In this document: in pieces, positions 1 through 8,757 of the stretch
Layout: every line of letters starts with the position of its first letter
Numbering within the stretch: position 1 is the first letter of the stretch
Assembly: GCF_013342145.1 (NCBI RefSeq)
Contig: NZ_JABUQZ010000001.1
Span: forward strand, 3,038,001 to 3,102,000
Length of the DNA: 64,000 nt
From: Haloterrigena gelatinilytica
GTDB taxonomy: Archaea; Halobacteriota; Halobacteria; Halobacteriales; Natrialbaceae
Direction of reading: 5' to 3'
Translations under genes and position numbers: made by a program
Notes under the pieces: model-generated
The model's input: only the letters and a program-made list of their open reading frames with translations
Told to the model about the DNA's origin: nothing
The model's database searches: none

Positions 1-1
1 G

Positions 2-421
2 ATGGGGCTGGTCACGCCGCCGTGGACCGAAGACGAGGGCACCGTCCGCGTCGTCGACGGCGACACCGGCGCGGAGCTCGCGACCGTCGACGTCGCGGTC
101 GCGGACACGCCGAACGAACGCTACACCGGGTTGAGCGACCACGAGTCGCTCGCGGACGGCGAGGGGATGCTGTTCGTCCACGACGACGAGGACGAGCGGA
201 CCTACGTGATGCGGGAGATGGACTTCGACATCGACATCGTCTTCGTCGGCGCCGACGGTGAGATCACGGCGATCGAGCACGCCCGCGCGCCCGAAGCCGG
301 CGAGGACGGCGAGAATCTCGAGTACTCCGGCGAGGCGAAGTGGGTTCTCGAGGTGCCCCGCGGCTACGCCAACGAGACCGGAATGGAGCCCGGCGACGAG
401 ATCGAAATCGAGTACGAGTGA
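2..421 (+). CDS. DUF192 family protein, 5' end probably cut by window edge
   Basis: Small DUF192-fold protein. Visible family features are the stretch around NERYTGLSDHESL, then MLFVH, YVMREMDFDIDIVFV and the closing YSGEAKWVLEVP. Haloarchaeal members usually begin with a signal peptide or lipobox of 25-40 residues. Here the readable frame opens at the window edge with an ATG at base 2 that lies just before the domain, so the true start and export signal are probably outside the window. The biochemical role of DUF192 is not established; members are often extracytoplasmic. It ends 78 bases before the ABC exporter on the same strand and may or may not be co-transcribed. Confidence 0.8.
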   Translation: MGLVTPPWTEDEGTVRVVDGDTGAELATVDVAVADTPNERYTGLSDHESLADGEGMLFVHDDEDERTYVMREMDFDIDIVFVGADGEITAIEHARAPEAGEDGENLEYSGEAKWVLEVPRGYANETGMEPGDEIEIEYE

Positions 422-499
422 GACGACGGTCGATCCCCGCAGACCACCGTTTCGATTCGTAGCAAACCCTTATTGGCGGCCGACCCGGACTCGAAGACA

Positions 500-2512
500 A
501 TGAGCGGGAGTGGCGTCGACTGGGAGGAGGACGACCCGTTCGAGGAACAACGCGAGGAGATCGAGAACCCGATGAAGCGGCTGTTCCTCGAGTACGGGCG
601 CAACTACACGTTTCAGGCGATCGTCGGCGTCTTCGCGAGTATCTTCGCCCGAATCCTGGATCTGTTGCCGCCGATCATGCTGGCGGTCGCGCTCGACGCC
701 GTGTTCCGCGACGAGGCCGCCAGTTACGCCGAGGCGCTCCCCTTCGGCGGCGATCTGGTCGCGCCGTACATTCCCGCGACCCAGGAGGGGCAGTTCTACC
801 TGACCGTCGGCGTCATCGCCGCCGCCTTCTTCTTCGGCGCGGCGTTTCACTGGCTTCGCAACTGGGGCTTCAACGCCTTCGCCCAGAACATCCAGCACGA
901 TATCCGGACCGACACCTACGACAAGATGCAGCGGCTGAACATGGACTTCTTCGCGGACAAGCAGACCGGGGAGATGATGTCCATCCTCTCGAACGACGTC
1001 AACCGCCTCGAGCGCTTTCTCAACGACGGGATGAACTCCCTGTTCCGGCTGACGGTGATGGTCGTCGGCATCGGCGCCATCCTCTTCGCCTACAACTGGC
1101 AACTCGCGCTGGTGGCGCTGCTTCCCGTGCCGCTGATCGCCGGCTTCACCTACCTGTTCGTCAGGATCATCCAGCCCAAGTACGCCGCCGTCCGCTCGAC
1201 CGTCGGCAAGGTCAACTCCCGCCTCGAGAACAACCTCGGCGGGATCCAGGTGATCAAGTCGAGCACCACCGAGGACTACGAGTCCGAGCGCGTCGAGGAC
1301 GTCTCGCAGGATTACTTCGACGCCAACTGGGACGCCATCGAGACCCGGATCAAGTTCTTCCCGGGGCTTCGCGTCCTCGCCGGCATCGGCTTCGTCGTCA
1401 CCTTCCTCGTCGGCGGTCTGTGGGTCTTTCGGGGGGCGCCCGGTCCGTTCACCGGCAGCCTGAGCGAAGGCGAGTTCGTCGTGTTCATCCTCTACACGCA
1501 GCGCTTCATCTGGCCGATGGCCCAGTTCGGGCAGATCATCAACATGTACCAGCGCGCCCGCGCCTCCTCGGCGCGGATGTTCGGGCTGATGGACGAACCG
1601 AGCCGCGTCGCGGAGAACCCGAACGCGACGGACCTCGAGGTAACGGCGGGCCGCGTCTCGTACGACGACGTCACCTTCGGCTACGGCAATAGCGGGGCGC
1701 AAAGCGCTCCGGAAACGTCGACCGAGGAGCGAAGCGACTCGAGAGACGACGAGATCATCGTCGAGAATATCGACTTCACCGTCGCCGGCGGCGAGACGCT
1801 GGCGCTGGTCGGCCCCACGGGCGCGGGCAAGTCGACCGTCCTCAAACTCCTCTTGCGGATGTACGACGTCGACGAGGGGGCGATCACCGTCGACGGCCAA
1901 GACGTCCGAAACGTCACGCTCGAGAGCCTGCGCGAGTCGATCGGCTACGTCAGCCAGGACACGTTCCTCTTCTACGGCACCGTCGAGGAGAACATCAAAT
2001 ACGGCACCTTCGGCGCCGATCGCGAGGACGTGATCGAGGCCGCGAAGATGGCCGAGGCCCACGAGTTCATTGAAAATCTCCCCGACGGCTACGACACCGA
2101 GGTCGGCGAGCGCGGCGTGAAACTCTCGGGCGGCCAGCGCCAGCGCATCTCCATCGCGCGGGCGATCCTCAAGGACCCCGAGATCCTCGTCTTAGACGAG
2201 GCGACCAGCGACGTCGACACCGAGACGGAGATGCTCATCCAGCGCTCGATCGACGAACTCGCGGCGGACCGAACCACGTTCGCCATCGCCCACCGCCTCT
2301 CGACGATCAAGGACGCCGATCAGATCCTCGTCCTCGAGGGCGGCGAGATCGTCGAACGCGGCGGACACGAGGAACTGCTCGAGAACGGCGGACTCTACTC
2401 GCACCTCTGGGGCGTCCAGGCCGGCGAGATCGACGAACTTCCCCAAGAGTTCATCGAGCGCGCCCAGCGCCGGCAGGCCCGAACGGACGTCAGTACCGAC
2501 GACGACGATTGA
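500..2512 (+). CDS. ABC transporter ATP-binding/permease protein (type IV exporter half-transporter)
   Basis: A 670-residue fused membrane-plus-ATPase half-transporter, expected to act as a dimer in the cytoplasmic membrane. The N-terminal two thirds hold about six membrane segments. The ATPase has Walker A GPTGAGKST near residue 437, signature LSGGQRQR near 541, Walker B ILVLDEAT near 563 and the switch-histidine motif IAHRLST. A short acidic insertion of Gly, Ser and Asp residues precedes the ATPase domain, common in haloarchaeal versions. ATG at 500 is preferred over an in-frame TTG 27 bases upstream because the codons between look non-conserved. Family members export lipids or drugs; the substrate cannot be read from sequence. 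Confidence 0.93.
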   Translation: MSGSGVDWEEDDPFEEQREEIENPMKRLFLEYGRNYTFQAIVGVFASIFARILDLLPPIMLAVALDAVFRDEAASYAEALPFGGDLVAPYIPATQEGQFYLTVGVIAAAFFFGAAFHWLRNWGFNAFAQNIQHDIRTDTYDKMQRLNMDFFADKQTGEMMSILSNDVNRLERFLNDGMNSLFRLTVMVVGIGAILFAYNWQLALVALLPVPLIAGFTYLFVRIIQPKYAAVRSTVGKVNSRLENNLGGIQVIKSSTTEDYESERVEDVSQDYFDANWDAIETRIKFFPGLRVLAGIGFVVTFLVGGLWVFRGAPGPFTGSLSEGEFVVFILYTQRFIWPMAQFGQIINMYQRARASSARMFGLMDEPSRVAENPNATDLEVTAGRVSYDDVTFGYGNSGAQSAPETSTEERSDSRDDEIIVENIDFTVAGGETLALVGPTGAGKSTVLKLLLRMYDVDEGAITVDGQDVRNVTLESLRESIGYVSQDTFLFYGTVEENIKYGTFGADREDVIEAAKMAEAHEFIENLPDGYDTEVGERGVKLSGGQRQRISIARAILKDPEILVLDEATSDVDTETEMLIQRSIDELAADRTTFAIAHRLSTIKDADQILVLEGGEIVERGGHEELLENGGLYSHLWGVQAGEIDELPQEFIERAQRRQARTDVSTDDDD

Positions 2513-2757
2513 TCGGCTCGAGGGCGTTTCGCTCTCCGACCAGCGACGTACTGTCGGAAGAGTGGAGCGTCTACATTCTCGCCTCCGATACCGCCGAGAC
2601 GCACGACGCGCCGCTCGAGGCGACCGTTGGGGCGGTCGCTCTCGTCGGGAGCGGCGTGTTCGCTCCCGCGCTGTTCACTCTCCGCTGAAAAGGACTAGCG
2701 ATACCTTTTCCTCCTCCTCGTCTCGATCTCGAGCGACCGGTTCCGCTTCGGACGCGC

Positions 2758-3102
2758 TCAGAACGACTCCTGTCCCTCTTGGTCGCCCTGGTCCGGCGCG
2801 CCCTCGTCCTGTCGCTGTTCGCCCGACGCGGGCGGGGTACGGTCGCTGTAGTTCTTCCGTCCGATCGCCTCGTCGCCGACCATGTTCATGATCGCCGTCT
2901 CGACGTCACCGTAGTCCTGGTACTCCTCCTGGTTGAGCGGCCCGATGAGTTCCTCGAGGGTCGTCGTGTTCCCCTCCATCTCGATCTCCTCGTCGCCGTA
3001 GCGCTCGAACAGTTCGTCCTCGCTCAGCGGGTAGTCCGCGGACTCGAGGTCGTCGCCCAGTTCGCCGAGGTCGACGCCGAGCTGTCGGTCGTCGTTGGTC
3101 AT
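2758..3102 (-). CDS. DUF5789 family small acidic protein
   Basis: Protein of 114 residues, haloarchaea-specific family. Typical features are the start TNDDRQLGVDLGELGDDL, the central TTTLEELIGPL segment and MVGDEAIGRKNYSDR, followed by a glutamine- and aspartate-rich low-complexity tail. No membrane segment or catalytic motif is visible. Function is unknown. The start at 3102 begins the conserved MTNDDRQ; an upstream in-frame ATG three codons earlier would add only MPS. It is convergent with nothing close and divergent from the creatininase gene, the two starts lying about 155 bases apart. Confidence 0.85.
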   Translation of the reverse strand: MTNDDRQLGVDLGELGDDLESADYPLSEDELFERYGDEEIEMEGNTTTLEELIGPLNQEEYQDYGDVETAIMNMVGDEAIGRKNYSDRTPPASGEQRQDEGAPDQGDQEGQESF

Positions 3103-3256
3103 GGACGGCAATTACCCGCACCGCCGGAAACCGGTTGGCCCTGCGTTCGCCACCGGAACCGACGGCGGAGCGACGCGCCGAGGAGGACCGCGCCGACGAT
3201 ACGACGGGAACCGAGGTTCCGAGAGTTTCATGTCCGCCCCGCGGGAGTACTCGCGC

Positions 3257-3997
3257 ATGGACCTACGCGACGCGACGTGGACGGACGTCCGCGACTGCGA
3301 GACGGAGCTGGCGGTCGTCCCCGTCGGCAGCACGGAACAGCACGGCCCCCACGCCCCGCTGGGGACGGACGTCGTCGCCGCGGAGGCGGTCGCCGACGCC
3401 GGCGTCGAGCGCGTCGACCGCGAGGTCGTCCGCGCGCCCGCCATCCCGGTCGGTATCGCCGAAGAACACCGGCAGTTCCCGGGCACGATGTGGGTCTCCG
3501 AGGACACCTTTCGGGACTACGTCCGCGAGGCCGTCGAGAGCCTCGCCCACCACGGCTTCGATCGGGTCGTCATCGTCAACGGCCACGGCGGCAACGTCGA
3601 CGCCCTGCGGGAGGTCGGCGGCCGGATCACCCGCGACGGCGACGCCTACGCCGTTCCCTTCACCTGGTTCGAGGCCGTCGGCGAGCACTCCGCCGAGATG
3701 GGCCACGGCGGCCCGCTCGAGACCGCCCTGTTGCGCCACTGCGAGCCCGACCTCGTCCGGGAGGAACGGATCGAGGAGGCCCGAGACGGACGCGCCGAGA
3801 GCTGGGGCGACTGGCTGAGCTATTCGAATCTGGCCTACGACGCGGCGGAGTTTACCGAAAACGGCGTCGTCGGCGATCCCGAAGACGGGGATCGGCAACG
3901 CGGTGAAGAACTGCTCGAACTGGCGGGAGACGCGTTAGCGCGACTGCTCGAGGCCGTCGCCGAGCGAGACGTCTCGCGACCCGACCGCCGGGAGTAG
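3257..3997 (+). CDS. Creatininase family amidohydrolase
   Basis: Protein of 246 residues in the creatininase / creatinine amidohydrolase fold. Metal-site motifs are visible: GSTEQHGPHAPLGTD near residue 27, IVNGHGGNVDAL near 110, and the later GHGGPLET with its glutamate. Enzymes of this fold hydrolyse cyclic amides or formamides; haloarchaeal members include proteins linked to creatinine and to riboflavin/F420 precursor (ArfB-like) chemistry, and this one cannot be assigned a substrate. ATG at 3257 starts the usual family N-terminus (MDLRDATWTDV); an in-frame ATG at 3230 would add nine residues. The TTTCAT stretch around 3226 could serve as the TATA element for the 3257 start. Confidence 0.88.
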   Translation: MDLRDATWTDVRDCETELAVVPVGSTEQHGPHAPLGTDVVAAEAVADAGVERVDREVVRAPAIPVGIAEEHRQFPGTMWVSEDTFRDYVREAVESLAHHGFDRVVIVNGHGGNVDALREVGGRITRDGDAYAVPFTWFEAVGEHSAEMGHGGPLETALLRHCEPDLVREERIEEARDGRAESWGDWLSYSNLAYDAAEFTENGVVGDPEDGDRQRGEELLELAGDALARLLEAVAERDVSRPDRRE

Positions 3998-4048
3998 CGG
4001 TAGCGGCGGTCGCGGGGCGATGCGAGTCGCTCTCGAGTGGCAGCGTCG

Positions 4049-4579
4049 TTACTCTTCGTCTTCGTCGGACTCGTCTTCGTCAGCGTCGGCGTCAGCTTCC
4101 GCCTCCTCTTCCTCGCCTTCCTCGGCTTCGTCCGCGGCGTCCTCGGCTTCGTCCGCGGTGTCCGCGTCGGCGTCGGCGTCGGTGTCCGGACCGGCGTCCT
4201 CGAGGGTCCCTCGGAGCGCGGGAATCGTCGACGTGAGTTCGCCGACCTGTTCGCCGGCCTCGGTGATATCCGCGATGGCGTCCTCGAGATTGCCGATCTC
4301 CGCCTCGAGGTCGTCGGCGTCCTCGAAGGCGTCGGCGCGCTGGCCCATCGTGAACCACTTCTTCGCGTCCCGGAGGTGCTCCTCGGCGTCGCCGGCGTCC
4401 AGCGCGGAGTTGAGGCCGTTGAGCACGCCGAGGACGTTGTCGGCGTCGGTCTCCCAGACGTCGTCGGCATCGGGCAGCGCGGCCCAGCCGTCCTCGAGCG
4501 AGGATTCGACGTCTGCGCGCATCTCGTTGGCGGCCTCGCCGAACAGTTCCTCGTCGTCGCCGAATGTCGCTTGGCTCAT
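4049..4579 (-). CDS. DUF5790 family acidic protein
   Basis: Protein of 176 residues, haloarchaea-only family recognised by the N-terminus MSQATFGDDEELFGEAANEM and the central LRDAKKWFTMGQRADAFEDAD stretch. The middle is predicted helical with heptad-like leucines. The last 45 residues are almost entirely Asp, Glu and Ala and code for low-complexity repeats. No catalytic residues or membrane segments are seen, and no function is known. An AAAAGG element upstream of the start (about 4604-4612 on the plus strand) is a plausible TATA-like promoter for a leaderless message. Confidence 0.85.
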   Translation of the reverse strand: MSQATFGDDEELFGEAANEMRADVESSLEDGWAALPDADDVWETDADNVLGVLNGLNSALDAGDAEEHLRDAKKWFTMGQRADAFEDADDLEAEIGNLEDAIADITEAGEQVGELTSTIPALRGTLEDAGPDTDADADADTADEAEDAADEAEEGEEEEAEADADADEDESDEDEE

Positions 4580-5047
4580 AGCTCACCCTTCACGGGGACC
4601 GGGGTTAAAAGGTCGCCCGAAAGTGAAAGTGAAAACCGACTCGAGCGAGTCGATATCGGCCGAACGGCGACGAGATTTCGAAAGGGAGGTGACTCGTACC
4701 CTCGGCGGAGCAGGACTGAGAATGCGCGGTCGAACGAATCGTCCCTATCGGCCAGTAGAGACGGAGACGGTTTCGTTCCCTATTCGGCCAACTGACGGAC
4801 GGTGGCGCGTGGGACTGCGGCGAGTCATCGAGGAACCGCAGTCCGAACTCGCGCAGAGGATGAGCGAGTGAGCCTGCGAACGAGGGGTAGCGCGGAACCT
4901 CCGGTTCCGAAAGGAGAAATCGGTCGGGAAGTGAGTGGCGACCCCCTGTCGCCACGAGCGCAGGGTGCACCTCGTCGTTCGCACGGAATCGCGATCGCGT
5001 CCGCTCGCATCGCAACCCCCTTCCCGACCGCACTCGAGCATCCGCGT
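4580..5047. other. Intergenic region of 468 bases with a structured repeat
   Basis: No protein gene is convincing here: frames across it are short, arginine/serine rich and lack haloarchaeal acidic bias. It holds the promoter of the DUF5790 gene at its left end, a diverged copy of the interspersed hairpin element (4850-4965), and the promoter of the pterin aldolase gene at its right end. A second small perfect hairpin (CGGAACC / GGTTCCG, 4893-4909) lies inside the element copy. Confidence 0.6.
4850..4965 (+). repeat. Interspersed hairpin element, copy D (diverged)
   Basis: Matches the other copies in order and spacing: a block like GCGCAGAGGATGAGCGAG, then AATCGG, then a hairpin, then G..GCAG. 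The hairpin at 4935-4955 has an 8-base perfect stem GTGGCGAC / GTCGCCAC, whereas copies A and B have GTGGCAA / TTGCCAC. The stem is kept although its bases differ. This copy carries an extra ~25 bases with its own small hairpin before AATCGG. Confidence 0.5.
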
Positions 5048-5410
5048 ATGACCGACAGCGACCCCACCGACGCCGAGGCCGCCTGCTTCGAGGCCGGCAT
5101 CAAGTTCGGCACGCTCTACCACCAGTTCGCCGGGACGCCCGTCGCGCCGGCCAGCGCACCCAGCCTCGCGACCGCGATGGAGGAGGCCATCGAGAACCAG
5201 CCCCACTGTACCGACGTCACCGTCGACGTTCGCACCGAGGCGCTCGAGGCCGAACTCGCCGACTCGGCGGCCGATTACACCGAACTGACCGGACGCTTCC
5301 TCGAGGTCGAGATCGTCGTCGACTACGAGGGCTGCGAGGTGGTGACCCGAATGGAGATGGACGAGGGCTATCCGCTCATGCGAGTCGAATCGGTTCGCGG
5401 TCGCGACTGA
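5048..5410 (+). CDS. mptD: Archaeal-type dihydroneopterin aldolase (MptD family)
   Basis: Protein of 120 residues matching the archaeal MptD family (formerly DUF372), which cleaves 7,8-dihydroneopterin to 6-hydroxymethyl-7,8-dihydropterin in tetrahydrofolate or methanopterin-type pterin synthesis. The family signature FEAGIKFGTLYHQFAGTPV lies at about residues 14-32, followed by the helix SLATAMEEAIENQP and two strand segments ending in YEGCEVVTRMEMD. Length is normal for the family (about 120-130). The ATG at 5048 gives the standard start. No pterin genes are adjacent, so the assignment rests on the family signature alone. Confidence 0.85.
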   Translation: MTDSDPTDAEAACFEAGIKFGTLYHQFAGTPVAPASAPSLATAMEEAIENQPHCTDVTVDVRTEALEAELADSAADYTELTGRFLEVEIVVDYEGCEVVTRMEMDEGYPLMRVESVRGRD

Positions 5411-5490
5411 TTCCGGGAGCGAGCGGACGGATACGATCGACGTTCAGTCTTCCCGCTCGTCGAACAGCGGGATCGAGAACGATCGTACCG

Positions 5491-5588
5491 AAACGAAGCG
5501 TTCTGCTATCGTGGCAACGGGGAATTGCCACTCCCTCCCCAGCCGATTCGCTCGTTCCCACAGGTCACTCGCTCGTCCCTCGCGCGTA
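5491..5588 (-). repeat. Interspersed hairpin element, copy A
   Basis: Read on the minus strand: GCGAGGGACGAGCGAG, CGAATCGGCTGGGGAGG, hairpin, GATAGCAGAACGCTTCG. The hairpin at 5511-5531 has stem GTGGCAA / TTGCCAC. It aligns along its whole length with copy B (42974-43070) and copy C (49117-49211). It lies in the 360-base gap upstream of azf, which otherwise holds only the azf promoter (TACTTATC near 5740). Confidence 0.75.
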
Positions 5589-5770
5589 GTCGTCGCCGCG
5601 CCGTCGCATTACTCAGGCGCGCCGTCAACACGCGCCCCCGCAACGCGGGTTCTCGATCGAGTGAGAGCCGAGCGGACAGTAGCCGTCGCCGTTCGGACCG
5701 TATGCTACTACCGACCGAACTGCCGAGGAACCGCATGGTACTTATCGACGCTTTCCCTTCCACCGAACGA

Positions 5771-6520
5771 ATGGCACAGTCAGTCCTGCTTACGGGGGCT
5801 GCGGGGCGGGTCGGAGAGGCCATCCTCGGCGGCCTCGCGGACGACTACGAGTGGCGGTTGCTGGATCGGGATCCGCCGACGGAGGACTACCCCGGCGAGT
5901 TCGTCGTCGCGGATATCACCGAGGACGAGACCATCCGCGAGGCGATGGAGGGGATCGACGTCGTGCTCCACCTCGCGGGTGATCCCCGAAAAACGGCGCC
6001 GTGGGACAGCGTCCTGACGAACAACATCGACGGGACCCAGACGGTCTTCGAGGCCGCCGTCGACGCCGGCGTCGAGAAGGTCGCCTTCGCCTCCTCGAAC
6101 CACGCCGTCGGCCACTACGAAACCGACGAGCGCACGCCCGAGATGTACCGGGCCGACGACGACTACCTGCTCGACGGGACCGAACAGCCCCGTCCGGGCA
6201 ACCTCTACGGCGTCTCGAAAGTCGCCGGCGAGGCGCTCGGTCGGTACTACCACGACGAGTACGGGATTTCGGTGGTCAACGTCCGCATCGGGAACCTCAC
6301 GGAGAACCACCCGCCGATCGACTACGAGCGCGGCCAGGCGATGTGGCTCTCTTACCGGGACTGTGCACACCTCTTCGATCGCTGCATTCAGGCCGACTAC
6401 GACTACGAGATCGTCTACGGTATCTCCGACAACGACCGGAAATACTACTCCATCGAGCGCGCGAAGGAAGTCCTCGGCTACGAGCCACAGGACAACTCCG
6501 CCGCTCACAACGACGACTGA
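5771..6520 (+). CDS. azf: NAD-dependent glucose-6-phosphate dehydrogenase (Azf-type, SDR superfamily)
   Basis: Protein of 249 residues of the extended short-chain dehydrogenase family, resembling the Haloferax volcanii archaeal zwischenferment (Azf), which oxidises glucose-6-phosphate with NAD+ at the entry of the oxidative pentose phosphate route. It has the glycine-rich dinucleotide motif TGAAGRVGEAI at residues 8-18, the FASSNHAVGHYE segment carrying the active-site serine, and YGVSK catalytic Tyr/Lys near residue 150. The aspartate after the second strand fits NAD preference. ATG at 5771 follows a TATA-like ACTTATC at about 5740, which predicts an almost leaderless transcript. Other sugar-nucleotide epimerases share the fold, but the overall sequence favours Azf. 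Confidence 0.85.
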   Translation: MAQSVLLTGAAGRVGEAILGGLADDYEWRLLDRDPPTEDYPGEFVVADITEDETIREAMEGIDVVLHLAGDPRKTAPWDSVLTNNIDGTQTVFEAAVDAGVEKVAFASSNHAVGHYETDERTPEMYRADDDYLLDGTEQPRPGNLYGVSKVAGEALGRYYHDEYGISVVNVRIGNLTENHPPIDYERGQAMWLSYRDCAHLFDRCIQADYDYEIVYGISDNDRKYYSIERAKEVLGYEPQDNSAAHNDD

Positions 6521-6645
6521 CGGTCGCTGCGAGTCCCTCGAGCGGCACCCCTCTCGAGTAGCCTCCGCCGGCACGCTCGCGGGGAAAACCGGCAACCGAA
6601 ACCGGCGGGCCCCGACGTTTTGGTGTCGGCCGCGTCAGTACGGCC

Positions 6646-7617
6646 ATGGAGTACACGACGCTCGGTTCGACCGGCATGAAAGTCAGTCGTATCGGTCTCG
6701 GCTGCATGAGTTTCGGCAGCGGCCGGGAGTGGATGCTCGACCGCGAGGAGGGCCTCGAGCTCATCGAGCGCGCGATCGATCTCGGGATTAACTTCTTCGA
6801 CACCGCCAACGTCTACTCCACGGGCGAGTCCGAGGAGATCCTGGGCGACGCCCTCGAGGGGTACGACCGCGACGCGCAGGTCGTCGCGACGAAAGTCTTC
6901 GCCGAGATGGATCCCGATAACCCCAACGCCAGCGGGCTCTCCCGAAAGGCGATCGAACAGGAACTCGAGGCCAGCCTCGATCGACTCGGCCTCGAGACGA
7001 TCGACCTCTACCAGACCCACCGCTGGGATTACGACACGCCGATCGACGAGACGCTGCGGGCGCTCGACGACGCCGTCCGCCGCGGGAAGGTGCGCTACGT
7101 CGGCACCTCCTCGATGTGGGCCCACCAGTTCGCCGAGGCGCTGCAGACGAGCGAGCGACTGGGCCTCGAGCGCTTCGCGACGATGCAGAACCACTACAAC
7201 CTGTTCTACCGCGAGGAGGAACGCGAGATGCTCCCCCTCTGTCAGAAGGAAGGGATCGGCGTGATCCCGTGGTCACCGCTGGCTCGCGGCGTCGGTACCC
7301 GCCCGCACGACCAGATCGAGTCGACGACCCGCGGCCAGACGGACCAGTACTTAGAGCAGATCCCGTATCTGGAGGGCGGCGGCGAGGAGATCAACGAACG
7401 GGTGCAGGAACTGGCCGCCGAGAAGGGCGTCACGATGGCCCAGATCAGCCTCGCGTGGCTGCTCCACAAGGACTGGGTCGACGCCCCCATCGTCGGCACG
7501 ACTAGCGTCGAGCACCTAGAAGAGGCCGTCGAAGCGCTCGAGGTCGATCTCACGGCGTCGGACATCGCCTACCTCGAGGAGCCCTACGAGCCGCTTCCGA
7601 TCGCGGGCCACGAGTGA
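6646..7617 (+). CDS. Aldo/keto reductase
   Basis: Protein of 323 residues, complete TIM-barrel aldo/keto reductase. Visible family features are the N-terminal MEYTTLGSTGMKVSRIGLG, the tetrad region NFFDTANVYSTGESEE with catalytic Asp and Tyr, the ATKVF lysine strand, and the QTHRWD histidine. The C-terminal segment PIVGTTSVEHLEEAVEAL is the NADP-binding part. These enzymes reduce aldehydes or ketones with NADPH; YghZ/IolS-type relatives are the nearest in look. The substrate cannot be inferred. It lies 125 bases after azf on the same strand, with possible but unproven co-transcription. Confidence 0.92.
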   Translation: MEYTTLGSTGMKVSRIGLGCMSFGSGREWMLDREEGLELIERAIDLGINFFDTANVYSTGESEEILGDALEGYDRDAQVVATKVFAEMDPDNPNASGLSRKAIEQELEASLDRLGLETIDLYQTHRWDYDTPIDETLRALDDAVRRGKVRYVGTSSMWAHQFAEALQTSERLGLERFATMQNHYNLFYREEEREMLPLCQKEGIGVIPWSPLARGVGTRPHDQIESTTRGQTDQYLEQIPYLEGGGEEINERVQELAAEKGVTMAQISLAWLLHKDWVDAPIVGTTSVEHLEEAVEALEVDLTASDIAYLEEPYEPLPIAGHE

Positions 7618-7647
7618 CCGACGTGGCGACCGACACCGATAGACCGA

Positions 7648-8262
7648 TCAAAACAGCCCTTCGACGTCGGATTCGCGGGCCTCGCGTCGACCGACGTGAT
7701 CCGCGAGTCGCTGGTGGATGAGTCCGCGGTGCTCGTCCTCGCGGACGAAATCGAACACCAGCGTGATGAAGCGGCTGTCGTCGTCGCCGGCCGCCAGATC
7801 GCGTTCGGCGTACTGCCGGGCCGCGTCGACGGGATCGACGTCGTACCCCAGTTCGTCGGCGAGGACGGGCGCGGCGATCGCCGTCGGTTCGAACGCGAGG
7901 TCGGCCGGCGCGGGCGCCGTTCCCTCGTGGACGAGTCGGACCGGCGGCCGGCGCTCGACGAGTTCGGGATCGGCCGCCAGCGCCTCGAGGAACGAACGCA
8001 CCGGCGGGAGCCGGACGTCGCGGTAGTCGGCCGGTAACTCGGCGAGGTACTCCCGGGCGCTCTCGGCCAGCCCGACGGCCCCCTCCCAGTTGCGCTCGCG
8101 GGCGTGGACGACCGCCGCCGTGAACTGGATCAACCCGTGGAGCAGTCGCTCGTCGTCGGTGCCGGCCTCGAGATTCAGCCAGTGATCCTCCCAGGCGTCG
8201 TGGGCGGCGTGGTAGTATCCCGCGTTGTAGATCGCGGCTCCCGCCCGGAGCTGGTCGCGCAT
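7648..8262 (-). CDS. DUF309 domain-containing protein
   Basis: Protein of 204 residues. The DUF309 helical domain spans about residues 1-95, with the characteristic GYYHAAHDAWEDHWLN helix (family motif H.aHe.lE..W) and LLHGLIQFTAAVVHARERNWEGA. The C-terminal half is specific to haloarchaeal versions and is rich in Asp, Arg and Pro. Function is unknown. The start at 8262 begins the conserved MRDQLRAGAAIYNAG; longer frames upstream are arginine rich and unlikely to be coding. It is convergent with the aldo/keto reductase, 30 bases between stops. Confidence 0.85.
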   Translation of the reverse strand: MRDQLRAGAAIYNAGYYHAAHDAWEDHWLNLEAGTDDERLLHGLIQFTAAVVHARERNWEGAVGLAESAREYLAELPADYRDVRLPPVRSFLEALAADPELVERRPPVRLVHEGTAPAPADLAFEPTAIAAPVLADELGYDVDPVDAARQYAERDLAAGDDDSRFITLVFDFVREDEHRGLIHQRLADHVGRREARESDVEGLF

Positions 8263-8750
8263 ACCCGGCGTAGGGACTCGAGGCCCGAGACACTGTCGCC
8301 GACAAAAACCCGACCGCGGTGGGTGCCGGATACGACCGCCTCCGGCAGGGCGGGCAGACAACTGTGAACAGGGGGACACTGATCGACTCGGTACGGTGAT
8401 CAGGTGACGGGACGAGCAGCGAGCCCCCGACCGGTTATGTGCCGCCACCGGTCATGGCGGTACTTGCAACGAGACCGCGGCGGTACATTATTATGGAGCG
8501 GCTTCACCGTCCGTTGACGTGATACAACGACCATAAGGGACCGTTAACTGACTTCTACGGTCCCATTTCGGGATCTCGGAACCCTCGCTACGTACCCGTT
8601 CGTTCGAGGAATCTCTGATTCCTCGCTACTCCTCACGGTTCGCTTCGCTCACCGTTCGGTGTCCGTGGTTCTCACTCGCTCCGCTCGTTCCGAACCACGC
8701 TACTCACGGGTGCTACGCACCCGTTCGTTCGAGGTATCTCCGATTCCTCG
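8263..8750. other. Gene-free region of 488 bases, rich in hairpins
   Basis: No protein or RNA gene recognised. The right half (8587-8757) is built of a 46-base direct repeat flanking a spacer with two further inverted repeats: ACCG/CGGT at 8651-8660 and GTGGTTC/GAACCAC at 8665-8698. The left half includes AT-richer DNA around 8486-8560 with no clear promoter. Confidence 0.6.
8587..8632. repeat. Direct repeat copy 1 (46 bases)
   Basis: Identical at 43 of 46 positions to the copy at 8712-8757. It contains a perfect hairpin GAGGAATC / GATTCCTC with a three-base loop at 8606-8624. In copy 2 this stem carries one mismatch. Confidence 0.8.
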
Positions 8751-8757
8751 CTACTCC
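8712..8757. repeat. Direct repeat copy 2 (46 bases), overlapping the end of the aminopeptidase gene
   Basis: Second copy, 125 bases from the first. Its last seven bases (8751-8757) are the stop codon and terminal bases of the minus-strand aminopeptidase gene, so the repeat runs from the gene's 3' end into the downstream gap. Confidence 0.8.

Noticed and set aside
470-2062. Long open frame antisense to the ABC exporter (about 530 codons)
   Set aside because: It is a mirror of the exporter's GC-rich codon pattern: Val, Asp, Arg and Leu dominate, no domain is seen, and the exporter motifs on the plus strand are unambiguous.
2521-2688. Short frame after the ABC exporter with hydrophobic stretch and stop
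   Set aside because: The translation looks protein-like (AVALVGSGVFAPALFTL) but no start codon is in frame. It may be a gene remnant; evidence is too thin to annotate.
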